Position numbers and translations under genes: made by a program. Source: an uncultured Chlorobiaceae bacterium (lineage in GTDB: Bacteria; Bacteroidota; Chlorobiia; Chlorobiales; Chlorobiaceae). From it: DNA of 64,000 bases. Below the pieces are notes generated by a model that did no database searches, was not told the origin of the DNA, and saw only the letters and a program-made list of their open reading frames with translations. The DNA lies in assembly GCA_903836465.1 (NCBI GenBank), contig CAILRB010000102.1:40410-104409 (forward strand). Direction: 5' to 3'. Shown here one piece after another: positions 31,689 through 41,693 of this stretch (position 1 is its first letter; every line of letters begins with the position of its first letter).

Positions 31689-32378
31689 CTACAGTGCTGA
31701 CTTCCTTAAAATCATGGTATACTCGTTCAAATCTGACATCGGTTTACACCGTATGTACAGACAACATTCAACATTCATATAGTTCCCTTCGCCAGTTTTG
31801 AATCTCGACTGAAAGGTCACGATATCATCATCCTGCCTCTCTTTCTGTAACCTGCTTTTCACCATAACATAATCTTCAGGGTGGATCAAAGAGGATAATC
31901 CAACTTCTGATAGCGCATTTGGTTCATATCCTAAAAACTTTTCAATAGAGCCTGTCAAATCAACAAGTTGTTCTCTATAATCAATAACGGCATAAGCTTC
32001 AATGACCGGCATGTAGTGCTCGGCATTCCTGTCAACGCTCAAGCGAACCTGTCTGAGCAAATTGTCGATATCCATACGGGAGCATGACAACGCCATCACA
32101 TTACTCAGGGGAGCCAATGCGCCAACATTTGAATGACCGTTCAACAACCATTGAATATCTGCACCATCTTTATCAAGACGTTCAAGGATTTTTTTGCCGG
32201 GTCTGCATTTCCCCTTGAGATAAGGTGTCATCTGGGCCGGATATTTTATTCCGACTTTTCTGCAAAACGAGTTAACCGATCCGTGTTTATTAAGAATATA
32301 TTCCCTGAGTCTTTGACTGAATCCATCACTCAATGAGACAGATAAATGAGGTTCGTTGGTTGATATCATTGTAAACAT
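31689..32378 (-). CDS. HTH (XRE-like) plus PAS-domain protein
   Basis: RLREYILNKHGSVNSFCRKVGIKYPAQMTPYLKGKCRPGKKILERL followed by PAS/PAC-like EQLVDLTGSIEKFLGYEPNALSEVGLSSLIHPEDY. Confidence 0.75.
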   Translation of the reverse strand: MFTMISTNEPHLSVSLSDGFSQRLREYILNKHGSVNSFCRKVGIKYPAQMTPYLKGKCRPGKKILERLDKDGADIQWLLNGHSNVGALAPLSNVMALSCSRMDIDNLLRQVRLSVDRNAEHYMPVIEAYAVIDYREQLVDLTGSIEKFLGYEPNALSEVGLSSLIHPEDYVMVKSRLQKERQDDDIVTFQSRFKTGEGNYMNVECCLYIRCKPMSDLNEYTMILRKSAL

Positions 32379-32581
32379 GAAAACCTTTCCGTCATAAGCT
32401 AAGCTACCTGGACAAAAAAACGTTCAACGATTTCTGAAGGCGAGGTTTGCACCACTGTTCTACGCCATATTTTGCAAGATATATATTTCTGTATTTTATA
32501 TACAATAGTTTTTGAAAACCTGTTCAGAAGTGATGTTATGCCGTCTTATCAACAATATTCTGTACAAAAATCAAACCTGTT

Positions 32582-34495
32582 TCAGATCTGAACCAGCAAG
32601 CCTATCTCAATCACCTGACCTGCAGGAAGGTCATAGTATGCCGTTGCACTGAGAGCATTGCGAGCCATCAAAGCAAAAAGTGTTTTTCGCCATGAAATCA
32701 TTTTCGACTTGAGCCCTGTAACAATTCTCTCCCGGCTCAGGAAAAAGCTGATCGCCTCCAACCTGAAATGTAACCCCTGATGATTGGCCAAGGCAATGAC
32801 CTGACGAATATTAGGGTGTTCCAGAAATCCATATCGAGCTACAACCTTGAAAAAACCGTCACCAAGTTTAGTCACCTCGACTTTGCGATTATTCGGAACC
32901 CTCGGCACCCGTTCCGTACTGAAATGAAACAGAGCTATTTCCGAATGCATTATCTTGTTGTGACGAAGGTTATGGAGCATTGCAACGGGCACTAAATCTG
33001 GATTTGCCGTCAAATAAACGGCCTGACCGTTCACTCGATGTGGCTGCTGTAATGAAAGACTCTGTATAAACTCTTCAATGGTCAGGGTACGATCCGTGAG
33101 CTGTTGCAGCAGGAGACTGCGTCCCTGTTTCCAGGTAAGCATCAGGGTAAACACCGCCAGCCCTATGACCAAAGGAAACCAGGCGCCATGAAAGAGCTTG
33201 CTCATGCTTGCTGCAAAAAATGAAAGATCAATAACCGCAAAAAAGCTGATCAAAACATTAAGGGCAATCTTGTTCCACTTCCAGAGATCGCGTGCTACAT
33301 AATAAAAGAGGATAGTTGAAATCAGCATGGTTGCTGTAACAGCGACACCGTAAGCCGAAGCCAGATTGCTTGAAGAGCCGAAACCAGCTACCAAACCAAT
33401 AGTAGCGATCATTAATGTCCAGTTTGCAGCAGGAACATAAATCTGCCCGATATGCTTTTCTGATGTATGGGTCACCGTCAGGCGAGGCATGTACCCCAGT
33501 TGAATTGCCTGCTGTGTCAGTGAAAAAACACCGGTAATCAGCGCTTGAGACGCAATAATGGTGGCAGAGGTTGAAAGCACCACCATAGGGATCATGGCCC
33601 AGGAAGGCACAAGGCCGTAAAAGGGATGATGTGACTCCAGGGGAAAGGCAAGAAGCAACGCACCCTGCCCAAAATAGTTCAGGAGCAATGCAGGAAGCAC
33701 CAGCAATACCCAGGTCAACCGGATTGGATGTTTTCCGAAATGCCCCATATCAGCGTAGAGTGCTTCCGCTCCCGTAACGGAGAGAAAAACCGCCCCCAAA
33801 ACCATAAAACCCTGAAGGTGATTGTTTAAAAGAAAGGCAATACCGTACCATGGCAGAATCGCCTTCAAGATCTGCGGATACTGAACAATTTCAACAAAGC
33901 CAAGAATACCGATAACGACAAACCAGACAAAAATAATCGGGCCGAAAAGGGCACCGACTCTTGCTGTGCCATGATGCTGAAACAAAAAAAGACCGATAAG
34001 CACTATAATTGTTGCCGGTATAACAAGATCCTTAAATGCAGGTGCGATAATCTGAACCCCTTCGATTGCGCTGAGAACTGAGATGGCAGGAGTAATCATG
34101 CCATCTCCATAAAGCAATGCGGCTCCAAACAGCCCTATGACAACCAAAAGCCACCGTTCATAACCATTTTTCTTGCTATGGGTGATGATCAGCGCGGTAA
34201 GGGCAAGAATACCGCCCTCACCATCGTTATCGGCTTTCATGATAAAAGTAAGATATTTCAGGCTGACAATCAGAAGAAGGGACCAGACAAGCAGAGAAAG
34301 AACCCCGAGTACATTCCCCTGTGTGATAGGAATACCATACTCACCATGAAAACACTCCCGAACAGCATAAAGAGGACTGGTACCTATATCACCGAAAACA
34401 ACCCCAAGAGCTGCAAGAGAGAGCCCTGCAAGCCGTTTCATGCCAGATTGTCCTGCATGGCTGCTTGAATCGGGTTCTTCCGATTTTTTTGACAT
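32582..34495 (-). CDS. kup: Low-affinity potassium transporter Kup
   Basis: LGVVFGDIGTSPLYAVRECF, YGDGMITPAISVLSAIEG. Confidence 0.95.
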   Translation of the reverse strand: MSKKSEEPDSSSHAGQSGMKRLAGLSLAALGVVFGDIGTSPLYAVRECFHGEYGIPITQGNVLGVLSLLVWSLLLIVSLKYLTFIMKADNDGEGGILALTALIITHSKKNGYERWLLVVIGLFGAALLYGDGMITPAISVLSAIEGVQIIAPAFKDLVIPATIIVLIGLFLFQHHGTARVGALFGPIIFVWFVVIGILGFVEIVQYPQILKAILPWYGIAFLLNNHLQGFMVLGAVFLSVTGAEALYADMGHFGKHPIRLTWVLLVLPALLLNYFGQGALLLAFPLESHHPFYGLVPSWAMIPMVVLSTSATIIASQALITGVFSLTQQAIQLGYMPRLTVTHTSEKHIGQIYVPAANWTLMIATIGLVAGFGSSSNLASAYGVAVTATMLISTILFYYVARDLWKWNKIALNVLISFFAVIDLSFFAASMSKLFHGAWFPLVIGLAVFTLMLTWKQGRSLLLQQLTDRTLTIEEFIQSLSLQQPHRVNGQAVYLTANPDLVPVAMLHNLRHNKIMHSEIALFHFSTERVPRVPNNRKVEVTKLGDGFFKVVARYGFLEHPNIRQVIALANHQGLHFRLEAISFFLSRERIVTGLKSKMISWRKTLFALMARNALSATAYYDLPAGQVIEIGLLVQI

Positions 34496-34879
34496 AATCG
34501 ATTAAAGAAAATGAAAATAGTAGAAACGATGGGTTGTATTTCCAATAAAAAATATCTGCTAATATAGACAATAAGTTCTAAATCAAATGGATCAGTAAAC
34601 GATGCAAACCTGCTTGCGGAGAAACGATTAATCATTCCATATTAATTTTTATTCATAAAATAAGAATCAGAATCCCTTCGATTGACATTGATTCGCCGAA
34701 TAATAAAAATATGACCCCTGATTAAAAAAGCATATAAAACCCTTTTAATACGTCATTATCGACCAAAAGATCCAAAAAAACAAGGTTTCCGGCAAATTTT
34801 GCCTGTTATAAGAATTTTTCCTTATATTAGAACCTTGACGCAACATGAATAGTATTTTAATTTTTATTCATTATGACCT

Positions 34880-35425
34880 GTGCTTTTCATGAGGAAAATG
34901 AAAAGCACAGCGGGCTTAAACCCTGAGCGTATGAAACCTGGAAAACATTATTTCAACATATCTTTTTTGGCAATCCTGATATCCATTGGCTTGGCAGCAA
35001 GCCAGATTGTTACTTTTAACCCTTTAAATAATTCCGCAGAGGCAGCCAAACGCTTGGAATCACTCTCAATAGTGAGCGCGACAGCAAAGAACAGCAAACC
35101 TATTGCTGTTTCCGAAGGCAAAGCCTCTTTTTATTCCGATGAGTTTCATGGCCGTAAAACCGCAAACGGCGAGACATTCAATATGGATAAATTGACAGCA
35201 GCCCATCCTTCCCTGCCATTCGGCACATGGGTTAAAGTAACCAACCTGCGAAACGGAAAAGACGTCGTTGTACGCATTAACGACAGAGGACCATTTGTCA
35301 AAGGGAGGATCATTGATTTATCAATCAGCGCAGCAAAGGAAATTGGTATTATAAAATCCGGAACGGTGCAGGTAAAACTTGAAGCAATCCAGTCAAAACC
35401 CTCTGCTGGAGGAATCCCCGGTTGA
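34880..35425 (+). CDS. rlpA: RlpA-like septal protein (double-psi beta-barrel)
   Basis: [69 protein letters not shown]. Confidence 0.92.
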   Translation: MLFMRKMKSTAGLNPERMKPGKHYFNISFLAILISIGLAASQIVTFNPLNNSAEAAKRLESLSIVSATAKNSKPIAVSEGKASFYSDEFHGRKTANGETFNMDKLTAAHPSLPFGTWVKVTNLRNGKDVVVRINDRGPFVKGRIIDLSISAAKEIGIIKSGTVQVKLEAIQSKPSAGGIPG

Positions 35426-35448
35426 TTTGAGTTGAGTGATTTTACCAG

Positions 35449-35480
35449 AAAAAAGCCTGCTCTAACAGCAGGCTTTTTTT
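35449..35480. terminator. Bidirectional terminator between convergent genes
   Basis: aaaaaagcctgctctaacagcaggctttttt. Confidence 0.9.
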
Positions 35481-35499
35481 ATGTACATCAAGAGGATAA

Positions 35500-37395
35500 T
35501 CACTTACCCGTTACATATTTGCTGACATGATCAAAAAAAGCATGAGCATCAAGAGTCCCTTCGATTCTGCTTTTAGGAATCTCTTTGCCTTTGGCATCAA
35601 AAAAAATGATTCCGGGTGGCCCAAACAGACCAAACTGCTTCATTAACGCACGGTCATCATCACTATTGGCAGTCACGTCAGCCCGCAGCAGCACCATATT
35701 TTTTAACTGCCCCATAACTTTCTGATCATGAAAAGTAAACTCGTCCATCTCCTTGCAAGAGACGCACCAGCTTGCATAAAAATCAAGCATAACCGGCTTG
35801 TTCGCTGAACGCAATGCTTGATCCAGCTCACCTGCAGTCTTTATAAGAGTGAAATTGACTTTTTCCTTCTCTTCTGCGCCTCCAGAAGATAAACCATGAA
35901 TCTGTGAAAGTGGCTTCAGAACATTAGTTCCACCAGAAGCAGCTCCTGCAAGTTCCAAAACACCAATAACAAAGAGTACCAGCCCTAAAGTTTTACCGAA
36001 ACGGAAAGCTATCGTTGGCGTTCCTGGTAATACTTCGAAAACACCAATAAAAACAGAGCACAGGATGGCATAGATACCGCAAAAAAGCATGAAGACCGAC
36101 TCTGACAGAATTGGCGAAACCATCCAGAGAGCAACGGCAATCAGCAGAAGTCCGAACACATTTTTTACACCAATCATCCATGCACCAGCCTTCGGCAAAA
36201 GGCTGCCGGCAGACAATCCGACAAGTAACAAAGGAACGCTCATACCGGTCGCCATCATAAAAAGTGCCAGACCACCGATAAGCACGTTATGAGTCTGGCT
36301 GATATAGACAAGGGTGCCTGCGAGGGGTGCTGCAACACAGGGGCCTACAATCAGTGCCGATAAAGCACCCATAAAAAATACCCCGATAAAACGCCCCCCC
36401 TTTAAGCCGCTTGATACCTTGCCCAACTTACTTTGCAGGAATACTGGCAACTGCAACTGATATACATCAAACATGGAGAGAGAAAGCAGCACAAGAAGCA
36501 GAGAGAACAGTATCAAGACCCATGGTTTCTGCAAAGCTCCAGCCAGCCCTTCACCTGCAAGCCCTGCGGCAACACCAAGCGAAGTATAAACCATTGCCAT
36601 ACCGAGGCAATATGCGAGAGCCATCAAAAAACTGCGAATGCGAGTCACCTCTCCCTCTCCCACAATGATTGAAGAGAGAATAGGTACCATAGGCAACACG
36701 CAGGGAGTAAAAGACAAAAGCAACCCGAATGCCAGAAATGCAAGAGAGATTTTCCATAAACTTCCACCAACAAGCGTGGCTGTAGCCAGAGAGAGATCAT
36801 TGTCTGGTGCACTCCCTTTTGAAGAGTTATCTATAGTCGATGCAAATGGTGTAGGAGGGGGGGAAACCTTATCTGCAAGAACCGCGCCAGTCCCTGAAGA
36901 AGCTCCTGCCTGGTCATCCGCTATCAAAAGTCCACCAGAACGAATTGGGTCAACTTTGAAACGCTTCGTTATCGGTGGATAACAGAGACCATCCTCAGAA
37001 CAACCCTGATACCCTACGCTCAGCGTAAACACCCCGTCAGCCTTTAGAACAGGCACCTCAATATCAAGTTTGTCATGATAGATATCAATCTTCTCTCCGA
37101 TTGTTGGATCGGTAAAGATGATTCCTTTCGGCAATACAGGAGCCTGCACTTGAGCCCTCCCGCTTTCGACACTGACGGCAACCTTGTCACGATACAATTT
37201 GTAACGCTTTGCAATATCCCAATGCAGCACAATCGTACGGCTGTTTTTCAGCTCTGCCTTGAGCTTGAACGCCGCGTCCGGATCAAGAAAATCAGCAGCG
37301 AAAAGATTGCTCACTCTGAAACAGAGTGCAAGAACAACACCCAAAAAAGCGATGGAACGCCTTAGAAAAAAGTAGTTTATGGTTGTTTTTTGCAT
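35500..37395 (-). CDS. dsbD: Thiol:disulfide interchange protein DsbD
   Basis: N-terminal DsbD-alpha domain with SVGYQGCSEDGLCYPP, central TM domain SFTPCVLPMVPILS, C-terminal thioredoxin FYASWCVSCKEMD. Confidence 0.95.
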   Translation of the reverse strand: MQKTTINYFFLRRSIAFLGVVLALCFRVSNLFAADFLDPDAAFKLKAELKNSRTIVLHWDIAKRYKLYRDKVAVSVESGRAQVQAPVLPKGIIFTDPTIGEKIDIYHDKLDIEVPVLKADGVFTLSVGYQGCSEDGLCYPPITKRFKVDPIRSGGLLIADDQAGASSGTGAVLADKVSPPPTPFASTIDNSSKGSAPDNDLSLATATLVGGSLWKISLAFLAFGLLLSFTPCVLPMVPILSSIIVGEGEVTRIRSFLMALAYCLGMAMVYTSLGVAAGLAGEGLAGALQKPWVLILFSLLLVLLSLSMFDVYQLQLPVFLQSKLGKVSSGLKGGRFIGVFFMGALSALIVGPCVAAPLAGTLVYISQTHNVLIGGLALFMMATGMSVPLLLVGLSAGSLLPKAGAWMIGVKNVFGLLLIAVALWMVSPILSESVFMLFCGIYAILCSVFIGVFEVLPGTPTIAFRFGKTLGLVLFVIGVLELAGAASGGTNVLKPLSQIHGLSSGGAEEKEKVNFTLIKTAGELDQALRSANKPVMLDFYASWCVSCKEMDEFTFHDQKVMGQLKNMVLLRADVTANSDDDRALMKQFGLFGPPGIIFFDAKGKEIPKSRIEGTLDAHAFFDHVSKYVTGK

Positions 37396-37431
37396 AAATA
37401 ATATATACGCTAAATTACGTCTGAAATTACA

Positions 37432-38328
37432 TTACATGTTTTTGTGATAAATCTTTCCATGCTGGTCCACAGCAAGATATCCCATCCCTGAATCCTCAAG
37501 AAAATCCAGACCTTCAGCCTCTTTCAGCATTGCTATTGTAGAGCAGCTTCCTGCGGTAATCGCTAAAGGTGCTACCACTGTTACTGATCGCCAGAAGGTC
37601 ACAGGATAACCCGTCCGGGGATTGATAATGTGACAGTAGCGATTGCCATCCGCTTCAAAAAAGCGTTCATAATCGCCACTGGTCGTTAATGCGCCAGCAT
37701 AAAGCGGGATCGAAGCAATAGTGCGCTCTTTGTGTCGAGGATCCTGAATCCCGATAACCCAGGGAGTATCGTCAGGCTTGGGGCCCAAAAGCCGTATATC
37801 TCCCGCCAGGTTCACGTAACCATGCCTTACCCCTTGTTCATAAACAACTGCCGCCGCCCGATCTGCGGCATACTCCTTGCCAAATCCACCAAAGTCAATC
37901 TCCATAGCGGTCTCAGGCAGACGAATGGCATTTCCCTTCCGCTCAACCATGCTCCAGCCGATAAAAGCCATCGTCTCAGATAGTTTTAAAGGGACAGGAG
38001 GAATAGCCTTGTTGAAATCCCAAACATGACGAAAGATTCCTGACGTAATGTCGAACAAACCATTACTCTGGTCATAAAGCGTATCAGCATACTGGAACAA
38101 TGATGCCGTCTCGTCATCATACTCTACAAAGTCACGACCAGCAGCAGCATTAATCCGGGCAATAATGCTCTCAGGCCGGTAACGAGAGTACTTGTACTCG
38201 ATTCGCCCAACCTCTGTTAGAGCAAGGTTCGCTATGGAGTGCGCCTCTTTTTGGCTCTCAAACGCAATAACAACCTCACCGTCTCCTCCCATGGCATTAA
38301 ATCCAAAACGATAAATCTCCATAACCAC
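37432..38328 (-). CDS. apbE: FAD:protein FMN transferase (ApbE)
   Basis: IDFGGFGKEYAADRA, GGD/NLAGDIRLLG, ALTTSGDYERFFEADGNRYCHIINPRTGYP. Confidence 0.92.
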   Translation of the reverse strand: MVMEIYRFGFNAMGGDGEVVIAFESQKEAHSIANLALTEVGRIEYKYSRYRPESIIARINAAAGRDFVEYDDETASLFQYADTLYDQSNGLFDITSGIFRHVWDFNKAIPPVPLKLSETMAFIGWSMVERKGNAIRLPETAMEIDFGGFGKEYAADRAAAVVYEQGVRHGYVNLAGDIRLLGPKPDDTPWVIGIQDPRHKERTIASIPLYAGALTTSGDYERFFEADGNRYCHIINPRTGYPVTFWRSVTVVAPLAITAGSCSTIAMLKEAEGLDFLEDSGMGYLAVDQHGKIYHKNM

Positions 38329-38380
38329 GTTTTACCTGTTCCCTTTTGAATACCCGATAATGCGCAAAACGCTCCCCTGT

Positions 38381-40906
38381 TTAAAAAAGCAGCCACGCAA
38401 GAACACCAAGCCCTCCCACCCCAGCTATTGCAACTCCAACATCAACGCCTCCACTACTGTTATTGGCTACATAGGGATCCGCAGTAGTGAAATCGTAGGC
38501 CGTAGTACCAGCAAAGTGGTTCCCGGCATAATCATTAATCGATCCATCAGCAAGCGTAACAAAATAGTGTGTCCCTGGCGCCAGATCAGCAGTGGGATTG
38601 ATCGTGAGCACAGTACCTGAGATAGTAAGGTTTGTGCTCGTCGCAGCATCGTACCTTTCCACAAGCGCACCTGTTTCTGTTCCACTGTGAATTTCAATGA
38701 GACCCGTACCTTTCTGGACAGGTTCGCTGAACGTCAGAACGACATTGCTCCCGACAGGAACGCCAGTGGCTGCATCGGCAGGTGTGAAGGTAACCACTGT
38801 TGGAGCAATAATATCAGTTTTTCCATCTGGAAAATCGGCAAACTGGAAGAGTTCGACGTTGGAAACAACATCCTTACCATCACGACCTGGAACCTTATCC
38901 TCTATCGTATAACTGGAAATTCCGGTCTGTATGATAATGTATTCAGAGAATAATCCGGTAAACACCGCCCTGTCAGTACCGTCACCGCCATCAAGCGTGT
39001 CATTGCCAGCACCTCCACTGAGTGTGTCATCACCCGCATCACCAAAAAGGAGGTCATCACCTGTCGTCGATGCAACGGTATCATTGCCACCGCCGCCGTG
39101 CAGTTCATCATTACCATCACCAAGAAGAATATTCTGGTTGCCATCATCTGCAAAAACAATATTATCACCTGCACCACCGCTTATACTTGTATTTCCACTG
39201 ATGAGGGCAAACTCAACATTATTCAACGCAAGGCTTGAGCCTGATGGTAACTCGATAACTAACGCTTCGTGACCAGAAGAACTAACACTGAATGCCCCGG
39301 CAGAATTCGAAAGAAAATTGATATGCTGAACCTCAACACCTGTTACCCCTGCAGCAAGCAAATTGTCATAATAATGAGCCATTCCCGTTTGAACATCTCC
39401 ATTACCGGCCAAAGGAATAATTGCTTCAAGCGCGGCCTGCAGATTTGCCTCACTTGTGACAGGAGTGACATTACCTAATGTTGCCCCATAAGAGATTGCG
39501 TCACTGCTTACGCTTTCAGGAGTGCCGTGGCCATCGATGTAACTCGCTTTGACCATAATTGTCTGGCCTGCTAGCGCATTACTGACAGGCAAGGTATCTC
39601 CTGTAGCTCCGCTGATTGCAGTACTTCCCGAATACCATTGGTAGGTAATGTTTCCAATGCCGTCTTGATCTGCCAGGTTATTGCTTGCGGTGAGAACGTT
39701 GTTACTGGTAGCTATGCCAGTGATCATGACACTTCCCGTCGGAGCGTGTCCGTTGTTCGTTACTGGCTGTGATATTATCGTCGCAGCATCGTTGCCTGCA
39801 CCATCCTGAATGGCATTTGCATCGTTACCCGCTGTCGGGTCAGTATAGCTTACCGTCACCGTCTCGCCGTTTGATACCGCAGTTCCCAACGTCAGCGTCA
39901 GCGTCTTCGCCGCTGCATCAACAGCTACCGCTGTGACATTGTGACCTCCTGATACCGTGCCTGATATCGTGAAGGTATTTGCTCCCGGGAAGTTCATCGC
40001 ATCCAGCGTATTGGCTTCTGTATAGGTAAGCACCAGCGTGTTGCCGTTCAACGCAGCGCTCGCAAAGACAGGAGCTGTTGTATCCGGGGTGTTGTTCGTC
40101 ACCGGCTGCGTTGTAATCGTCGCGGCATCGTTTCCTGCCACATCCTGAATGGCATTGACATCGTTACCCGCTGTCGGATCGGTGTAGCTTACCGTCACCG
40201 TCTCACCGTTCGCAACGGCTGTGCCCAATGTCAACGTTACTGTATGGGATACCGCATTGAGCGCTACACCCGTTACATTGTGACCGCCTGATACCGTGAA
40301 GGCCGCTGGAAGCGGTTTGTTCGTGGTATCCAGCGTGTTGGCTTCCGTGTAGTTCAGTACCAGTGTGCTGCCATTCACCGCTGCGTTTGCAAAAACAGGC
40401 GGTGTTGTATCCAGCGTATTATTTGTCACCGGCTGCGTTGTAATCGTCGCAGCATCGTTGCCTGTAACGTCCTGAATGGCATTGACATCATTACCTGCTG
40501 TCGGGTCGGTATAGCTTACCGTGACCGTCTCGGTGTTTGCTACGGGTGAGCCCAACGTCAGCGTTACGGTCTTCGATGACGCATTAACCGCCACACCCGT
40601 TACACTGTGGCCACCCGATACCGAGAAAGCATTTGCTGGAGGAACATTCGTCGCATCAAGCGTGTTGGCTTCCGTGTAGTTCAGCACCAGCGTGCTGCCA
40701 TTCACGGTTGCGCTTGCAAACAAAGGAGCTGTAGTATCAGGCGTGTTGTTCGTCACCGTCTGCATTGTAATCGTCGCAGCATCGTTGCCTGCACCATCCT
40801 GAATGGCATTCGTATCGTTGCCTGCTGTCGGATCAGTATAGCTTACCGTCACCGTCTCGCCATTCGCTACGGCTGTTCCCAATGTCAACCTGTTCCAACG
40901 CATCAA
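38381..40906 (-). CDS. SwmB-type repeat / RTX (hemolysin-type calcium-binding) surface protein, probably 5'-truncated
   Basis: Tandem ~109-aa repeats (TTAPVFASAxVNGxTLVLxYTEANTLD...VTVSYTDPTAGND), RTX GGAGNDTLDGGDGTD, SbsA-like Ig domain, C-terminal hydrophobic tail; ORF begins inside a repeat. Confidence 0.8.
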   Translation of the reverse strand: MMRWNRLTLGTAVANGETVTVSYTDPTAGNDTNAIQDGAGNDAATITMQTVTNNTPDTTAPLFASATVNGSTLVLNYTEANTLDATNVPPANAFSVSGGHSVTGVAVNASSKTVTLTLGSPVANTETVTVSYTDPTAGNDVNAIQDVTGNDAATITTQPVTNNTLDTTPPVFANAAVNGSTLVLNYTEANTLDTTNKPLPAAFTVSGGHNVTGVALNAVSHTVTLTLGTAVANGETVTVSYTDPTAGNDVNAIQDVAGNDAATITTQPVTNNTPDTTAPVFASAALNGNTLVLTYTEANTLDAMNFPGANTFTISGTVSGGHNVTAVAVDAAAKTLTLTLGTAVSNGETVTVSYTDPTAGNDANAIQDGAGNDAATIISQPVTNNGHAPTGSVMITGIATSNNVLTASNNLADQDGIGNITYQWYSGSTAISGATGDTLPVSNALAGQTIMVKASYIDGHGTPESVSSDAISYGATLGNVTPVTSEANLQAALEAIIPLAGNGDVQTGMAHYYDNLLAAGVTGVEVQHINFLSNSAGAFSVSSSGHEALVIELPSGSSLALNNVEFALISGNTSISGGAGDNIVFADDGNQNILLGDGNDELHGGGGNDTVASTTGDDLLFGDAGDDTLSGGAGNDTLDGGDGTDRAVFTGLFSEYIIIQTGISSYTIEDKVPGRDGKDVVSNVELFQFADFPDGKTDIIAPTVVTFTPADAATGVPVGSNVVLTFSEPVQKGTGLIEIHSGTETGALVERYDAATSTNLTISGTVLTINPTADLAPGTHYFVTLADGSINDYAGNHFAGTTAYDFTTADPYVANNSSGGVDVGVAIAGVGGLGVLAWLLF
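39838..40862. repeat. Tandem ~327-bp coding repeats (about four copies)
   Basis: Marker g(g/a)tc(a/g)gt(a/g)tagcttaccgt recurs at 39838, 40177, 40504, 40831 (spacings 339, 327, 327). Confidence 0.9.
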
Positions 40907-41693
40907 ATCCTTGATTAACCAAAGACCATTATGCAGAACGCCTGACAGAAAAAACTTATCAATTCTTAAGTCAACGAGGAGGGACAGAATGGAATGATAT
41001 ACCTTTCATGTATATAAAAAAACCACCCGAAACTATCTTCCCCTAAAAAGCCGATTAAAAAATTTCTAAAGTATAGAATAAACCGGTATTGACCTTTGCG
41101 GATAAGGGTAGAGTATAAACCCTTTAATTATCAGAAATGTAACAATTGCTAACTCTTTTTCAAAAATAAACTATACCAAACACAGTAGAGATAAAAATAT
41201 CTTGAGTTGGTAAACATTCAACTGGCGATTTTAACCAGTTTTTAAGATTCAGTAAATATATATGAAATAAATTACAAAGAGTCAAGAATTTTATCCAGTA
41301 GAAAGCAATATTAATTTTTTTTGTTCCCGTATACTTCTCAAATATATCTCCATAGCAGCTCACCCTCACGGATGACAAGATTAAAATATTAACGATTGTT
41401 TGTTAAACAAAAGCCACTCCTGTATATTTTGCTTTTTACAGCAAAACGTTCATTTTCACTATACTCTTGAAAAAAAGATAGTTATCGCTATCACAAGCCA
41501 TTTGTCAACATCATTTGTCTTGTTGGTGTCCATAAAAACGTGAAGTACAGATCAACGAATTGTCTTTATTTCCTGTATAATGATAACCGCGACAGATTAT
41601 GCCCGGGTCTCAGGATTCCTTTTCCCGGTAACTAATAAAGAGTGTGTGCCCCCAGAGGGGTTTTAATTAATAATAAAGTTCAGGTAGTCTATT

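Noticed and set aside
38931-39272. 113-aa Ser/Pro-rich + strand ORF
   Set aside because: Antisense of RTX glycine/aspartate repeats; low-complexity shadow ORF.
39838-40862. Regular ~327-bp repeats considered as a CRISPR-like or satellite array
   Set aside because: They are in-frame coding repeats of a SwmB-type protein, far too long for CRISPR units and with no cas genes nearby.
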